From contig JACSRN010000150.1 of assembly GCA_014879735.1 (NCBI GenBank), forward strand, positions 1-64,000: a stretch of DNA of 64,000 nt. Direction: 5' to 3'. The notes under the pieces are model-generated. The model was not told the origin of the DNA. It ran no database searches and saw only the letters and a program-made list of their open reading frames with translations. This document shows positions 44,462 through 55,736 of the stretch, in pieces. Position numbers and translations under genes: made by a program. Each line of letters begins with the position of its first letter. Position 1 is the first letter of the stretch. The stretch is from Paracoccaceae bacterium (GTDB lineage Bacteria > Pseudomonadota > Alphaproteobacteria > Rhodobacterales > Rhodobacteraceae).

Positions 44462-45067
44462 ATGAGCGACGCCCTTCGCGAACTGGTCGCGCTGATCGAG
44501 TTGAAGCGCCCCGATGCCGTGGTGACGACCAAGATCGCCTTTGGCGAACTGACCGTCGTCACGACCCTGACCGAGATGGAAGCGCTGGTCGAGTTCCTGC
44601 GTGACGATCCGGCCTGCCGCTTCTCGACACTGGTCGACATCACTGCCGTCGACTATCCCGAGCGGCCGGCGCGCTTCGACATGGTGTGGCATTTCCTGTC
44701 GATGTACCGCAACCACCGCATCCGGCTGAAGGTTGCGGTGCGCGAGGACGAGCTGGTGCCCTCGATCGTGGCGCTGCACCCTTCGGCCAACTGGTTCGAG
44801 CGCGAAGTCTTCGACATGTTCGGGATCCTGTTCTCCAACCACCCCGACCTGCGCCGCATCCTGACCGATTACGGTTTCCGCGGCCATCCGTTGCGCAAGG
44901 ATTTCCCGACCACCGGCTATGTCGAGGTCCGCTATGACGAGGTGCAGAAGCGGGTCGTCTATGAGCCGGTGAAGCTGGTGCAGGAATACCGCCAGTTCGA
45001 CTTCATGTCGCCCTGGGAGGGTGCGGAATATATCCTGCCCGGCGACCAGAAGGCGGAGACGAAGTGA
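44462..45067 (+). CDS. nuoC: NADH-quinone oxidoreductase subunit C
   Basis: A 201-residue hydrophilic subunit of the quinone module. The 30-kDa-subunit signature is [25 protein letters not shown] followed by [29 protein letters not shown]. It is separate from nuoD, unlike the E. coli nuoCD fusion. Its stop overlaps the ATG of the inserted GFA-like gene by one base. Confidence 0.97.
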   Translation: MSDALRELVALIELKRPDAVVTTKIAFGELTVVTTLTEMEALVEFLRDDPACRFSTLVDITAVDYPERPARFDMVWHFLSMYRNHRIRLKVAVREDELVPSIVALHPSANWFEREVFDMFGILFSNHPDLRRILTDYGFRGHPLRKDFPTTGYVEVRYDEVQKRVVYEPVKLVQEYRQFDFMSPWEGAEYILPGDQKAETK

Positions 45068-45498
45068 TGGGCGCGGGTCTCACCGGCCGCTGCCTGTGCG
45101 GGGCCAGCCGCTTCATCGCCGAACCCGTCTCGGACGAAGCGGGCGTCTGCCATTGCAGCATGTGCCGCAAGTTTTCCGGCGGGGTCTTCATCGTGGTCGA
45201 TTGCTCGGGTTCGCTCGTCTTCGCCGATGACGCGCCTGTCACGCGCTTCCAGTCCAGCGAATGGGGCGAGCGGGCCTTCTGCGCGCGCTGCGGGTCTTCG
45301 CTGGCCTGGCTGTCGCGCGATGGCAGGATGGCCTTCGCCTCGGTGCAGGCCTTCGACGATCCCGGCCGGTTCCCGGTGAAGCACGAGATGTTCATCGACT
45401 GCAAACCCGGCAGCTATGGGCTGGCGGGCGAGACGACGACCATGACCGAGGCCGAATTCATGGCCCAATACGCACCCAATCCCGAGGGGTCTGCATGA
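45067..45498 (+). CDS. GFA-family (DUF636) zinc protein inside the nuo operon
   Basis: A 143-residue protein of the Gfa-like family (glutathione-dependent formaldehyde-activating enzyme fold). The zinc-binding Cys pattern is [22 protein letters not shown] and FCARCGSSL. Many family members have no confirmed activity. It shares a base with the nuoC stop and 4 bases with nuoD (ATGA), so it is translated as part of the operon. It is not a known complex I subunit. Confidence 0.88.
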   Translation: MGAGLTGRCLCGASRFIAEPVSDEAGVCHCSMCRKFSGGVFIVVDCSGSLVFADDAPVTRFQSSEWGERAFCARCGSSLAWLSRDGRMAFASVQAFDDPGRFPVKHEMFIDCKPGSYGLAGETTTMTEAEFMAQYAPNPEGSA

Positions 45499-46739
45499 TG
45501 GACGGCGATATCCGGCGCAACAGCTATGACGACGGCTCGGTCGATATCGAGACCCCGGAACAGCGCATCCGCAACTTCAACATCAACTTCGGGCCGCAAC
45601 ACCCGGCTGCGCACGGCGTTCTGCGTCTGGTGCTGGAACTGGACGGCGAGATCGTCGAGCGGTGTGACCCGCATATCGGCCTGCTGCATCGCGGCACCGA
45701 GAAGCTGATGGAAAGCCGCACCTACCTGCAGAACCTGCCCTATTTCGACCGGCTGGACTATGTGGCGCCGATGAATCAGGAACATGCCTGGTGCCTGGCG
45801 ATCGAACGGCTGACGGGCACGGTGATCCCGCGGCGGGCCAGCCTGATCCGGGTGCTGTATTCGGAAATCGGCCGCATCCTGAACCACCTGATGAACCTGA
45901 CGACCGGGGCGATGGATGTCGGCGCGCTGACGCCGCCGCTCTGGGGTTTCGAGGAACGCGAAAAGCTGATGGTCTTCTACGAGCGGGCCTGCGGGGCGCG
46001 GCTGCATGCCGCCTATTTCCGGCCCGGCGGCGTGCATCAGGACCTTACCGGGCAGTTGATCGACGATATCGACACTTGGGCCGAGGCATTTCCGAAGTTC
46101 TGCGACGATCTGGCCGAACTGCTGGTCGAGAACCGCATCTTCAAGCAGCGCACGGTGGATATCTGCATCGTTTCGCAGCAGGACGCGCTGGACTGGGGCT
46201 TCTCGGGCGTGATGGTGCGGGCCTCGGGCATGGCATGGGATTTGCGCCGCTCGCAACCCTATGAATGCTATGACGAGTTCGATTTCCAGATCCCCATCGG
46301 CAAGAACGGCGACTGCTATGACCGTTTCCTGTGCCGGCTGGCGGAAATGCGGGAATCGGCCAGGATCATCCGCCAGTGCTGCATCAAGCTGCGCGAACCC
46401 GCAGCGCAGACCGATGTGCTGGCGCGCGGCCGCGTCGCGCCGCCGAAGCGCGGCGAGATGAAGACGGCGATGGAAAGCCTGATTCACCATTTCAAGCTTT
46501 ACACCGAGGGCTTCCATGTGCCCGCGGGCGAGGTCTATGCCGCGGTCGAGGCGCCCAAGGGCGAGTTCGGCGTCTATCTTGTGGCCGATGGCACGAACAG
46601 GCCCTATCGCGCCAAGATCCGCGCGCCGGGTTATCCGCATCTGCAGGCGATGGACTATCTGGCCACCGGCCATCAGCTGGCCGATGTCTCGGCCATCATC
46701 GCCACGCTGGATGTGGTGTTCGGGGAGATCGACCGGTGA
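45495..46739 (+). CDS. nuoD: NADH-quinone oxidoreductase subunit D
   Basis: The 414-residue 49-kDa-type subunit that forms the quinone cavity with NuoB. Signatures are [23 protein letters not shown], the [12 protein letters not shown] segment and [14 protein letters not shown], with a hydrogenase-like but ligand-free core. ATG codons at 45495 and 45498 are both possible; the first overlaps the GFA-like stop. Confidence 0.97.
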   Translation: MMDGDIRRNSYDDGSVDIETPEQRIRNFNINFGPQHPAAHGVLRLVLELDGEIVERCDPHIGLLHRGTEKLMESRTYLQNLPYFDRLDYVAPMNQEHAWCLAIERLTGTVIPRRASLIRVLYSEIGRILNHLMNLTTGAMDVGALTPPLWGFEEREKLMVFYERACGARLHAAYFRPGGVHQDLTGQLIDDIDTWAEAFPKFCDDLAELLVENRIFKQRTVDICIVSQQDALDWGFSGVMVRASGMAWDLRRSQPYECYDEFDFQIPIGKNGDCYDRFLCRLAEMRESARIIRQCCIKLREPAAQTDVLARGRVAPPKRGEMKTAMESLIHHFKLYTEGFHVPAGEVYAAVEAPKGEFGVYLVADGTNRPYRAKIRAPGYPHLQAMDYLATGHQLADVSAIIATLDVVFGEIDR

Positions 46740-46852
46740 TCGAGGTCTCGCCCCTCGGCGATCTTCACGGGCTGGTCACGGCCCTGCCGGCGGCGCCTGC
46801 GATCCTGGTCTGCCTGCCTCTGTTTCTTCTTACCGCCATGCTGGGGCTCTGA
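46736..46852 (+). CDS. Small putative membrane protein (38 aa)
   Basis: A short frame starting GTG inside the nuoD stop (GTGA) and ending on the base before the nuoE ATG. The peptide has an acidic N-terminus and one hydrophobic helix ([18 protein letters not shown]). The exact fit between two genes and the helix argue for a real product, possibly a small complex I-associated protein; homologues were not checked. Confidence 0.5.
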   Translation: MIEVSPLGDLHGLVTALPAAPAILVCLPLFLLTAMLGL

Positions 46853-47986
46853 ATGCTTCGCCGCCTGTATCACGACCAACCCGCCTCGTTCGCCTTCACG
46901 CCGGCCAATCTTGCCTGGGCCGAGGGCCAGATCACCAAATATCCTGAGGGCCGCCAGGCCTCGGCCGTCATTCCGCTGCTGTGGCGCGCGCAGGAGCAGG
47001 AGGGCTGGCTGACCCGACCCGCCATCGAATATGTCGCTGACATGCTGGGAATGGCGCATATCCGGGCGCTGGAGGTGGCGACCTTCTATTTCATGTTCCA
47101 GCTTTCGCCGGTCGGCCGCATCGCCCATGTGCAGATTTGCGGCACCACCTCCTGCATGATCTGCGGCGCGGAAGAGTTGATCGCGCTCTGCAAGGAACTG
47201 ATCTCGCCCTATCCCCACACGCCCTCGGCCGATGGCCGGTTCTCCTGGGAAGAGGTGGAATGCATGGGCGCCTGCGCCAATGCGCCGATGGCCCAGATCG
47301 GCAAGGACTATTACGAGGATCTGACGCCCGAGAAGCTGCGCGCGCTGATTGCGCGCTTCGCCGAGGGCGAGGTGCCGGTGCCTGGCCCGCAGAACGGCCG
47401 CTATGCCTCGGAGCCGATCACCGGGCTGACGGCGCTGAAAGAGTTTGAATCCGGCCGCCGGCAGTACAATGCCAGCGCCGAGCGCGCCGTCGAGATCGGC
47501 GAGACGGTGAAGCGGATCGACGGGACCGAAGTGGCCCTGCGCACCCCCTGGGTCGAGGCGCGCAGCCGCGCAGCCGCGCCGGCCGCCGCGAAGGGGACTG
47601 TGCCGGAACCGGCCGCCGCCGCCGCCAGCCCGGCCGCCGTCGCCCCGGCGCCGCCTGCTGCAGCCCCGGCTGCCGCCGCCGCGGCAGCGGTTCCGGCCGA
47701 GGGGCGCCAGCCCGAAGGCCTGGCCGGCCCACGCGGGGGACAGGCCGACAATCTGAAGGAAATCGAGGGTATCGGGCCGGTGCTGGAAAAGCTGTGCCAT
47801 GAGCTGGGCTTCTTCCACTTCGACCAGATCGCGAACTGGAGCGACGCGGAAGTCGCCTGGGTCGACCAGAACCTGAAGGGGTTCAAGGGTCGCGTCACCC
47901 GCGACAGATGGGTGGCGCAGGCAAGGATCATCGTCGCCGAAGGGCTGGAGGCGTTCCGCATCCGGGCCAAGACCAACGATTACTGA
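46853..47986 (+). CDS. nuoE: NADH-quinone oxidoreductase subunit E with C-terminal helix-hairpin-helix extension
   Basis: A 377-residue form of the 24-kDa subunit. Residues 1-165 or so are the thioredoxin-like domain with the [2Fe-2S] N1a ligands C96, C101, C137 and C141 (CGTTSC and CMGAC). Then come an Ala/Pro-rich linker (about 235-290) and a C-terminal domain (about 300-375) with [20 protein letters not shown], a helix-hairpin-helix-like motif. The core alone is the usual E subunit. The role of the extension is unknown; similar extensions occur in related alphaproteobacteria. Confidence 0.95.
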   Translation: MLRRLYHDQPASFAFTPANLAWAEGQITKYPEGRQASAVIPLLWRAQEQEGWLTRPAIEYVADMLGMAHIRALEVATFYFMFQLSPVGRIAHVQICGTTSCMICGAEELIALCKELISPYPHTPSADGRFSWEEVECMGACANAPMAQIGKDYYEDLTPEKLRALIARFAEGEVPVPGPQNGRYASEPITGLTALKEFESGRRQYNASAERAVEIGETVKRIDGTEVALRTPWVEARSRAAAPAAAKGTVPEPAAAAASPAAVAPAPPAAAPAAAAAAAVPAEGRQPEGLAGPRGGQADNLKEIEGIGPVLEKLCHELGFFHFDQIANWSDAEVAWVDQNLKGFKGRVTRDRWVAQARIIVAEGLEAFRIRAKTNDY

Positions 47987-47999
47987 GGCGGGCAGGGCC

Positions 48000-48221
48000 A
48001 TGGGCACGCAACGGGGCAGCAGCGGCAGGGACGGGGCGCAGGCGCGGCTTGTGGCCCTGGTCATTGCCGCGACCATGCTGCTGTGGATGGGTGCCCAATG
48101 GCTGGGAGGCGAACAGGGCTGGGATGCCCGATACGTCTTCCTCTTCGACTTTGCCGCCATCGCCGCCTTTGTCTGGGCGCTGGTGGTGACGTTTCAGATC
48201 TGGCGCAAGCGCCGGGGTTAG
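48000..48221 (+). CDS. DUF5337-like small membrane protein
   Basis: A 73-residue protein with a charged N-terminus, two hydrophobic helices (LVALVIAATMLLWMGAQWLGG and FLFDFAAIAAFVWALVVTFQ) and a basic tail (WRKRRG). It looks like the DUF5337 family found in Rhodobacterales nuo operons. It lies between nuoE and nuoF; a role in complex I assembly or stability is inferred only from position. Confidence 0.75.
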   Translation: MGTQRGSSGRDGAQARLVALVIAATMLLWMGAQWLGGEQGWDARYVFLFDFAAIAAFVWALVVTFQIWRKRRG

Positions 48222-48233
48222 GGAGAGCAAGGG

Positions 48234-49532
48234 ATGCTCAAGGATCAGGATCGCATCTTCACCAACCTCTACGGGATGCACGACCGCAGCCTGGCCGGTG
48301 CAAGGAAGCGCGGCCATTGGGACGGTACGGCCGCAATCATCGGCCGCGGGCGCGACGCCATCGTCGAGGAGATGAAGAAGTCCGGCCTGCGCGGCCGCGG
48401 CGGTGCGGGCTTTCCGACCGGGCTGAAGTGGAGCTTCATGCCCAAGGCTTCGGACGGCCGGCCGGCCTATCTGGTGATCAATGCCGACGAATCCGAACCC
48501 GCGACCTGCAAGGATCGCGAGATCATGCGCCACGACCCGCATACGCTGATCGAGGGCGCGCTGATCGCCTCCTTCGCAATGGGGGCGAATGCCAGCTACA
48601 TCTACATCCGCGGCGAATACATCCGCGAGCGCGAGGCGCTGCAGGCCGCCATCGACGAATGCTATGACGCCGGGCTTCTGGGGCCGAATGCCGCCGGCTC
48701 CGGCTGGGATTTCGACCTCTACCTGCATCATGGCGCCGGTGCCTATATCTGCGGCGAGGAAACCGCGCTCCTGGAAAGCCTTGAAGGCAAGAAGGGCATG
48801 CCGCGGATGAAGCCGCCGTTCCCGGCCGGCTCGGGCCTCTATGGCTGTCCGACCACGGTGAACAACGTCGAATCCATCGCCGTCGTGCCCACCATCCTGC
48901 GCCGCGGCGGGGAATGGTTCGCCTCCTTTGGCCGGCCGAACAATGTCGGCACCAAGCTTTTCGCCATGTCGGGTCATGTGAACGCGCCCTGCGTCATCGA
49001 GGAATCGATGTCGATCGGCCTGAGGGAACTGATCGAAAAGCATGGCGGTGGCGTGCGCGGCGGCTGGAAGAACCTGAAGGCAGTGATCCCCGGCGGCGCC
49101 TCCTGCCCGATCCTGACGGCCGAGCAATGCGAGAACGCCATCATGGATTTCGACGGCATGCGCGAGGTGAAGTCGAGCTTCGGCACCGCCTGCATGATCG
49201 TGATGGACCAGTCGACCGATGTCATCAAGGCGGTCTGGCGGCTGTCGAAATTCTTCAAGCATGAAAGCTGCGGCCAGTGCACGCCCTGCCGCGAGGGCAC
49301 CGGCTGGATGATGCGGGTGATGGAGCGGATCGTCCGCGGTGATGCCGAGATCGAAGAGATCGACATGCTGTTCGCCGTGACCAAGCAGGTCGAAGGCCAT
49401 ACGATCTGTGCCCTTGGCGATGCGGCGGCCTGGCCGATCCAGGGTCTGATCCGCAACTTCCGGGGCGAGATCGAGGACCGCATCAAGGCCAAGAAGGCCG
49501 GCCGAATCTCGGCGGCGCTGGCGGCGGAATAA
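48234..49532 (+). CDS. nuoF: NADH-quinone oxidoreductase subunit F
   Basis: The 432-residue 51-kDa-type subunit that binds NADH, FMN and cluster N3. The nucleotide-binding loops are [20 protein letters not shown] and [19 protein letters not shown]; the N3 [4Fe-4S] ligands are in [14 protein letters not shown] and the later [13 protein letters not shown]. With nuoE and nuoG it forms the NADH dehydrogenase module. Confidence 0.98.
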   Translation: MLKDQDRIFTNLYGMHDRSLAGARKRGHWDGTAAIIGRGRDAIVEEMKKSGLRGRGGAGFPTGLKWSFMPKASDGRPAYLVINADESEPATCKDREIMRHDPHTLIEGALIASFAMGANASYIYIRGEYIREREALQAAIDECYDAGLLGPNAAGSGWDFDLYLHHGAGAYICGEETALLESLEGKKGMPRMKPPFPAGSGLYGCPTTVNNVESIAVVPTILRRGGEWFASFGRPNNVGTKLFAMSGHVNAPCVIEESMSIGLRELIEKHGGGVRGGWKNLKAVIPGGASCPILTAEQCENAIMDFDGMREVKSSFGTACMIVMDQSTDVIKAVWRLSKFFKHESCGQCTPCREGTGWMMRVMERIVRGDAEIEEIDMLFAVTKQVEGHTICALGDAAAWPIQGLIRNFRGEIEDRIKAKKAGRISAALAAE

Positions 49533-49534
49533 CC

Positions 49535-49951
49535 ATGATCCGTGCCGCCGCCCTTCTTGTTGCGCTGCTTCTGGCTCCGGGCCTTGCCCGGGCCGACGAG
49601 GCGGTTGCGCCCGAGGGCGGGCAGGATGACGGCAGCGGTCCGGCGGTTGCGACGGGCCGGGTCATCGTGGTCGATGCACCGGCGGTGGCGGAAACTGCCC
49701 CGGGCGAGGCAAATGTGCTGGCCTTCGATCTGATGCTCGACGGCACCGGCTATGGCGCGTCGCTGACCCCGGGCGATCTGGGCATCGCGCTGCGGATCTG
49801 GCGGGCGGATCACAACTCGATGGCGGACGAGGGCTATCTTGTCGCCGACTTGGGCGAGGCCACCTGCCGGCAGGCCGGCCGGGACTTCGACACCGGCGCG
49901 GCGATGATGCTGGATCGCGGCACCTGGCTGATCGAGGGGGGCTGCAAGTGA
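49535..49951 (+). CDS. Secreted hypothetical protein
   Basis: A 138-residue protein with a signal peptide (residues 1-20, MIRAAALLVALLLAPGLARA). The mature part has two cysteines and the stretch ADHNSMADEGYLVADLGEATCRQAGRDFDTGAAMML. I do not recognise a family. It starts 2 bases after nuoF and overlaps the next gene by one base (TGATG), so it is part of the operon. Confidence 0.65.
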   Translation: MIRAAALLVALLLAPGLARADEAVAPEGGQDDGSGPAVATGRVIVVDAPAVAETAPGEANVLAFDLMLDGTGYGASLTPGDLGIALRIWRADHNSMADEGYLVADLGEATCRQAGRDFDTGAAMMLDRGTWLIEGGCK

Positions 49952-50316
49952 TGCCGCCGCGTACCGCCCGTCTGGCTCCCGTTCTGGCACCCGCCGTGCT
50001 GGCGGCCTGTGTCGCGCTGCAGGGTCCGGCGATGCCCGACGGCCCGCTGCGGCTGGACCTGGACGGTGCCGTCTTCCAGGCCGAGATTTTCCCCGGCGCC
50101 CCCGGCGCGATGCTGACCGCCGATGGCGCGCGTCCGGTGCCCGGCGCCACGCTGCGGCTGACGCGCGAGGGCCGGGCGCTGGCCAGGGATGAGGGCGCGC
50201 TGGCCAAGAAGGCGGCGCGCGCCGGCTGCACCGCCGCCGGCGGGCGATTTGCCGAGGCGGCGCTGGGTCGCTTCGACGGGGCCGGCGCCTGGGTCTTTCC
50301 GGGGGGCTGCGCATGA
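49951..50316 (+). CDS. Putative lipoprotein, hypothetical
   Basis: A 121-residue protein with a lipobox-like LAAC near residue 20 (VLAPAVLAACVAL), so a lipid anchor is likely. The mature region is rich in Ala and Gly, with two further cysteines near the end (RAGCTAAGGRF and FPGGCA). No family is recognised. It resembles its upstream neighbour in size and in its C-terminal GG-Cys ending, so the two may be partners or distant duplicates. Confidence 0.6.
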   Translation: MPPRTARLAPVLAPAVLAACVALQGPAMPDGPLRLDLDGAVFQAEIFPGAPGAMLTADGARPVPGATLRLTREGRALARDEGALAKKAARAGCTAAGGRFAEAALGRFDGAGAWVFPGGCA

Positions 50317-50471
50317 TCACGGCATGTTTCAGCGCCGGCGGCTCACGGAAACGACACGGCAGCGTGCGTTCGGCTGGCCGCAGCGGTCTGGCAGGATGGC
50401 GGCGCCCGGGCGGGGCGGGGCGACGGCCCCGGTTCGCGCGGGCGGGCCAACCCAAGGAGCAGACCGCATGA
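50313..50471 (+). CDS. Possible small ORF (52 aa) in the nuo operon
   Basis: The frame starts at an ATGA overlapping the upstream stop and ends at an ATGA overlapping the DUF5333 start, so it would be coupled at both ends. However, the translation is Arg- and Gly-rich with no recognisable feature, as expected of noncoding GC-rich DNA. It may be only a spacer. Confidence 0.22.
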   Translation: MITACFSAGGSRKRHGSVRSAGRSGLAGWRRPGGAGRRPRFARAGQPKEQTA

Positions 50472-50869
50472 CCCGCCTTTCCCTTCTCGCCGCGCTTTTT
50501 CTCGTCGCTGGCCCCGCCTTCGCGCTGGAGCCGCTGGCGAGCGAGCGCCACATCAACGACTCGCTGCGCGCCGGCCGCATCGGTGACGTGATCCGCAAGA
50601 CCTGCCCGACGATCAAGGCGCGGATGTTCGTGGTCATGGCCAAGGTCGACGACCTGAAGTCCTATGCACTGAAGAAGGGCTATAGCCGCGACGAGGTCGA
50701 GGCCTTCCTGAAGGATCCCGCGCAGAAGAACCGGCTGAAGGCCGAGGCGGCCGCCTGGCTGAAGGCGCAGGGCGCGGTCGAGGGCAATACCGAAAGCTAC
50801 TGCCGCGTGGGCGAGGCCGAGATCGCCCGGGGCAGCCTGGTCGGCAGTCTGCTCAGGAGCACGCGATGA
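50468..50869 (+). CDS. DUF5333-like secreted protein
   Basis: A 133-residue protein with a signal peptide (residues 1-20, ending PAFA). The mature part contains IRKTCPTIKARMFVVMAKVDDLKSYALKKGYSRDEVEAFL and a second Cys in ESYCRVGEAEIARGSLVGSLL, matching what I recall of DUF5333, a Rhodobacterales family located in nuo operons. Function is unknown. AAGGAGC precedes the ATG. Confidence 0.75.
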   Translation: MTRLSLLAALFLVAGPAFALEPLASERHINDSLRAGRIGDVIRKTCPTIKARMFVVMAKVDDLKSYALKKGYSRDEVEAFLKDPAQKNRLKAEAAAWLKAQGAVEGNTESYCRVGEAEIARGSLVGSLLRSTR

Positions 50870-51054
50870 CCGGCCGGCTGCATCCTCTTGCCCGGCGCGG
50901 CACCACCACCGCCCGCGTGCTGGCCCCGACGGCTGGCCTGTCCGCGGATGGGCGGAGACACCGGCCAGACCTTCGGCCGGCCGCCTCCGAAACAGGTGCA
51001 GGCCCGGAAGGACCGCGGCGGCAGGCGCGGGGCGGCGGGGCAGTGGAGTGCGGG

Positions 51055-51495
51055 ATGGCGGCAGGTGCTAGGGTTTCGTTCCCTGGATCCGCCCGGAGGA
51101 AAATCCTGGCCGCCGTGATGCTGGGTGTCGTGGCCGGATGCGGCCCATTGGCGCCATCGACCGTGAGGACGCCGTTTCCAACCGAGATGATCGAGTTCGC
51201 GTTCAACGCGGCGATGGCTAGCGCGATTGCGCATCGCTGCCCGGCCATGTTTCAGACCAATCAGGTTGAAATGACCCGAATGACGAACATGCTGGCATAT
51301 AAGTACACGCCCAGTCCAGTGTGGCCCAGGCGGAACCTGTACGAGGGGTTGGATGAGGCAGCCCAGCGCGACATGATCGCAAAATACTATCAGAAGCGCA
51401 AAATCGTTCCGGGCAAGCGCAGCACATGGTGCGCCGCCGGGAGTTCGGAAGTGTCTGAAAAGACGGGTATTGGTAGACTGCTGACCGTCCGGTAA
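51055..51495 (+). CDS. Diverged DUF5333-like lipoprotein
   Basis: A 146-residue protein with a signal peptide ending in the lipobox-like VVAGC ([10 protein letters not shown]). The mature part parallels its upstream neighbour: [19 protein letters not shown], then a Lys/Tyr-rich middle and [21 protein letters not shown], with the same two Cys positions. Its GC content is visibly lower than that of the genes around it. ATG 51055 is chosen because it precedes the signal peptide; the frame opens as far as 50866. It is probably a second DUF5333-type copy, duplicated or acquired. Confidence 0.65.
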   Translation: MAAGARVSFPGSARRKILAAVMLGVVAGCGPLAPSTVRTPFPTEMIEFAFNAAMASAIAHRCPAMFQTNQVEMTRMTNMLAYKYTPSPVWPRRNLYEGLDEAAQRDMIAKYYQKRKIVPGKRSTWCAAGSSEVSEKTGIGRLLTVR

Positions 51496-51565
51496 TCCGG
51501 CTTGGCGGGCATGGAATGCGCGAGGCACTGCAAGGGCTTCGGGTCGGGATGATGGGTACTGCGAA

Positions 51566-53587
51566 ATGACCAACCTTAAGAAAATCAGCATCGACGGCCA
51601 GGTGGTCGAGGTTGACGGGGCGATGACGATCATCCAGGCGGCCGAGATCGCCGGGGTGGAGATTCCCCGCTTTTGTTATCACGAGCGGCTGTCGATCGCC
51701 GGCAATTGCCGGATGTGCCTGGTCGAGGTGGTGGGCGGCCCGCCCAAGCCCGCCGCCAGCTGCGCCATGCAGGTGCGCGACCTGCGGCCGGGCCCGAACG
51801 GCGAGCCGCCGGTGGTGAAAACCAATTCGCCCATGGTCAAGAAAGCCCGCGAAGGGGTGATGGAGTTCCTGCTCATCAACCACCCGCTCGACTGCCCGAT
51901 CTGCGACCAGGGCGGCGAATGCGACCTGCAGGATCAGGCCATGGCCTTCGGCGTCGATTTCAGCCGCTACCGCGAGCCGAAACGCGCCAGCGAGGATCTG
52001 GATCTCGGCCCGCTGGTCAAGACCGCGATGACGCGCTGCATCTCCTGCACCCGCTGCGTGCGCTTCACCACCGAGGTGGCGGGGATCACCCAGATGGGCC
52101 AGACCGGCCGCGGCGAGGATGCCGAGATCACCAGCTACCTGAACGAGACGCTGCATTCGAACCTGCAGGGCAATATCATCGACCTCTGCCCGGTCGGCGC
52201 GCTGACTTCGAAACCCTATGCCTTCACCGCCCGGCCCTGGGAACTGACCAAGACCGAGAGCATAGACGTGATGGATGCGCTCGGCTCGAACATCCGCGTC
52301 GACACCAAGGGGCGCGAGGTCATGCGCATCCTGCCGCGCAACCACGACGGCGTGAACGAGGAATGGATCAGCGACAAGACCCGCTTCATCTGGGACGGGT
52401 TGCGCCGGCAGCGGCTGGACAAGCCCTATATCCGCGAGAACGGCCGCTTGCGCCCGGCCAGCTGGGCCGAGGCGCTGGAGGCTGCGGCAAAGGCGATGAC
52501 GGGGAAGAAGGTGGTCGGGCTTGTGGGCGATCTGGCCCCGGTCGAGGCTGCCTACAGCCTGAAGCTGCTGGTCGAGGGGCTGGGCGGGCATGTCGAGTGC
52601 CGCACCGACGGCGCCCGGCTGCCGGCGGGCAACCGCTCGGCCTATGTCGGCACGGCGCGGATCGAGGATATCGACACTGCGAAGACCATTCTTCTGATCG
52701 GCACCAACCCGCGGGTCGAGGCGCCGGTGCTGAACGCCCGCATCCGCAAGGCCTGGGCGGCGGGCGCGCAGATCGGGCTGATCGGCGAGGCCGCGGATCT
52801 GACCTATGATTACAAGCATATGGGCACCGACCGCGCCGCGCTGACCGAACTGGTCGGGCGGGTGACGGCAAAGCCCGACACGCTGGTGATCCTGGGGCAG
52901 GGCGCATTGACCGAGGCCGATGGCGAGGCGGTGCTGTCGCAGGCCATGGCCTATGCCGAAGGTGCAGGCGGCAAGCTTCTGGTGCTGCATACCGCCGCGG
53001 GCCGCGTCGGCGCGATGGATGTGGGGGCCGTGACCGAGGGCGGGCTGGCGATGGCCACCGATGGGGCGCAGGTGGTCTACAACCTCGGCGCCGACGAGAT
53101 CGAGATCAGCCGCGACGGCACGGCCGCGCCCGTCGTGATCTATCAGGGCAGCCATGGCGACCGGGGCGCGAACCGCGCCGACATCATCCTGCCGGCGGCC
53201 GCCTATACCGAGGAGAACGGCCTTTTCGTCAATACCGAGGGCCGGCCGCAACTGGCGTTCCGCGCCGGCTTTGCGCCGGGCCAGGCAAAGGAGAACTGGG
53301 CCATCCTGCGCGCGCTTTCGGCCGAACTGGGGGCAAAGCTGCCCTGGGACAGCCAGGCCGGCCTGCGCGCCGCGCTGGTCAAGGCGCATCCCCATCTGGG
53401 CCGCATCGATGCGGTGCCCGCGAACACCTGGACCCCGCTGGAGCTGCGCGCGCCGGCGAAGGCCACGTTCCGCAATGCGATCAAGGACTTCTACCTGACG
53501 AATCCGATCGCGCGGGCCTCGGCGGTAATGGCCGAGTTGTCGGCCATGGCCCGGGCGCGGACCGCCGGGAAAGTGGCGGCGGAGTAG
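51566..53587 (+). CDS. nuoG: NADH-quinone oxidoreductase subunit G
   Basis: The 673-residue 75-kDa-type subunit carrying several Fe-S clusters. N-terminal [2Fe-2S] ligands are in [21 protein letters not shown]. The N5 signature is [19 protein letters not shown], and the N4 ligands are in [10 protein letters not shown] with a Cys in [13 protein letters not shown]. The C-terminal half is a molybdopterin-oxidoreductase-like scaffold without cofactor. Its length matches that of Paracoccus-type proteins. Confidence 0.97.
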   Translation: MTNLKKISIDGQVVEVDGAMTIIQAAEIAGVEIPRFCYHERLSIAGNCRMCLVEVVGGPPKPAASCAMQVRDLRPGPNGEPPVVKTNSPMVKKAREGVMEFLLINHPLDCPICDQGGECDLQDQAMAFGVDFSRYREPKRASEDLDLGPLVKTAMTRCISCTRCVRFTTEVAGITQMGQTGRGEDAEITSYLNETLHSNLQGNIIDLCPVGALTSKPYAFTARPWELTKTESIDVMDALGSNIRVDTKGREVMRILPRNHDGVNEEWISDKTRFIWDGLRRQRLDKPYIRENGRLRPASWAEALEAAAKAMTGKKVVGLVGDLAPVEAAYSLKLLVEGLGGHVECRTDGARLPAGNRSAYVGTARIEDIDTAKTILLIGTNPRVEAPVLNARIRKAWAAGAQIGLIGEAADLTYDYKHMGTDRAALTELVGRVTAKPDTLVILGQGALTEADGEAVLSQAMAYAEGAGGKLLVLHTAAGRVGAMDVGAVTEGGLAMATDGAQVVYNLGADEIEISRDGTAAPVVIYQGSHGDRGANRADIILPAAAYTEENGLFVNTEGRPQLAFRAGFAPGQAKENWAILRALSAELGAKLPWDSQAGLRAALVKAHPHLGRIDAVPANTWTPLELRAPAKATFRNAIKDFYLTNPIARASAVMAELSAMARARTAGKVAAE

Positions 53588-53592
53588 CCCGG

Positions 53593-53994
53593 ATGCGTCA
53601 CCTGCCCCCCCTCGCGTTTCTCGCGGCCGCCTCTGCGGCGGTCGGGGCTTGCGCGCCGGAGCGGGAGGTGACAACAGGTCCGGCAAAGGCGGAATACCTG
53701 GGGATCCAGACCGTGCTTCTGGACGGTGACATGGTCAGTTTCCGGGTCGCCATGCGGGGTGCCCGCAACCAGGCCGATGTCGAGGCCTATGGCCGCTGCG
53801 CGGCCGCGCAATATGCGCTGATCCGGGGCGCCGGTTTTGCGCGCCATGTTCGCACGAATGTGGCAAGAACGGGGGATACCTGGCGGGGGGATGGGGTCTA
53901 TCTCATCTCGGCCGCCCTCCCCGAGGGGTTGCAGACGATAGACGCCGAGGTGACGGTGCAGGACTGCGGCGCTCTTGGGATACCGACGGTGTGA
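53593..53994 (+). CDS. Putative lipoprotein between nuoG and nuoH
   Basis: A 133-residue protein with a signal peptide and lipobox (SAAVGAC, Cys at residue 20). The mature domain shows [44 protein letters not shown] and a later Cys in [10 protein letters not shown] cannot name the family with certainty. It lies 5 bases after nuoG and 16 bases before nuoH. A periplasmic role linked to complex I is suggested only by position. Confidence 0.7.
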   Translation: MRHLPPLAFLAAASAAVGACAPEREVTTGPAKAEYLGIQTVLLDGDMVSFRVAMRGARNQADVEAYGRCAAAQYALIRGAGFARHVRTNVARTGDTWRGDGVYLISAALPEGLQTIDAEVTVQDCGALGIPTV

Positions 53995-54010
53995 GGGGAC
54001 GGAAACGAAG

Positions 54011-55048
54011 ATGGAAGCCTTTCTGAACACGAATCTCGGCATGCTGCTCATCATGGTGCTGCAGAGCCTGGCGATCGTCGCCTTCGTGATGATCTCGCTC
54101 CTTTTCCTCGTCTATGGCGACAGGAAGATCTGGGCGGCGGTCCAGATGCGGCGCGGTCCGAACGTGGTGGGCCCCTGGGGCGTGCTGCAATCGGTGGCGG
54201 ATGCGCTGAAATTCGTGCTGAAGGAAATCGTGGTGCCTGCCGGCGTCGACCGGCCGGTCTATTTCCTGGCGCCGATGCTCAGCTTCGTGCTGGCGATCCT
54301 GGCCTGGGCGGTGGTGCCCTTCGATGCCGGCTGGGTGATGTCGGACATCAATGTCGCCATCCTGTTCGTCATGGCGATCTCCTCACTGGAGGTCTATGGC
54401 GTGATCATGGGCGGCTGGGCGTCGAACTCGAAATACGCCTTCCTGGGCAGCCTGCGTTCGGCGGCACAGATGATTTCCTACGAAGTGTCGCTGGGCCTGA
54501 TCATCATCGGCATCATCATCTCGACCGGTAGCATGAACTTCGGCCAGATCGTGGCGGCGCAGGACGGGGCCTATGGCCTGTTCAACTGGTACTGGCTGCC
54601 GCATCTGCCGATGGTGGTGCTGTTCTTCGTCTCGGCCCTGGCCGAGACCAACCGCCCGCCCTTCGACCTGCCGGAAGCGGAATCCGAACTCGTCGCCGGC
54701 TTCATGGTGGAATATTCCTCGACGCCGTATCTGCTGTTCATGGCGGGCGAATACATCGCCATCTTCCTGATGTGCGCGCTGATCTCGGTGCTGTTCTTCG
54801 GCGGCTGGCTCAGCCCCATCCCCGGCATCGCCGATGGCTGGTGGTGGATGGTGGGCAAGATGTGGGTGTTCTTCTTCATGTTCGCCATGGTGAAGGCCAT
54901 CGTGCCGCGCTACCGCTACGACCAGCTGATGCGGATCGGCTGGAAGGTGTTCCTGCCGCTGTCGCTGGCCTGGGTCGTGCTGGTCGCCTTCCTCGCCAAA
55001 TTCGAAATCCTTGGCCATTTCTGGGCCCGTTATGCAATGGGGGGCTGA
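54011..55048 (+). CDS. nuoH: NADH-quinone oxidoreductase subunit H
   Basis: A 345-residue membrane subunit with about eight helices that joins the peripheral arm to the pumping arm and lines the quinone channel. Signatures are [34 protein letters not shown] and [26 protein letters not shown], containing the conserved acidic residues. ATG 54011 is preceded by a purine-rich stretch. Confidence 0.97.
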   Translation: MEAFLNTNLGMLLIMVLQSLAIVAFVMISLLFLVYGDRKIWAAVQMRRGPNVVGPWGVLQSVADALKFVLKEIVVPAGVDRPVYFLAPMLSFVLAILAWAVVPFDAGWVMSDINVAILFVMAISSLEVYGVIMGGWASNSKYAFLGSLRSAAQMISYEVSLGLIIIGIIISTGSMNFGQIVAAQDGAYGLFNWYWLPHLPMVVLFFVSALAETNRPPFDLPEAESELVAGFMVEYSSTPYLLFMAGEYIAIFLMCALISVLFFGGWLSPIPGIADGWWWMVGKMWVFFFMFAMVKAIVPRYRYDQLMRIGWKVFLPLSLAWVVLVAFLAKFEILGHFWARYAMGG

Positions 55049-55050
55049 CC

Positions 55051-55730
<680 letters not shown>

Positions 55731-55736
55731 GGAACA

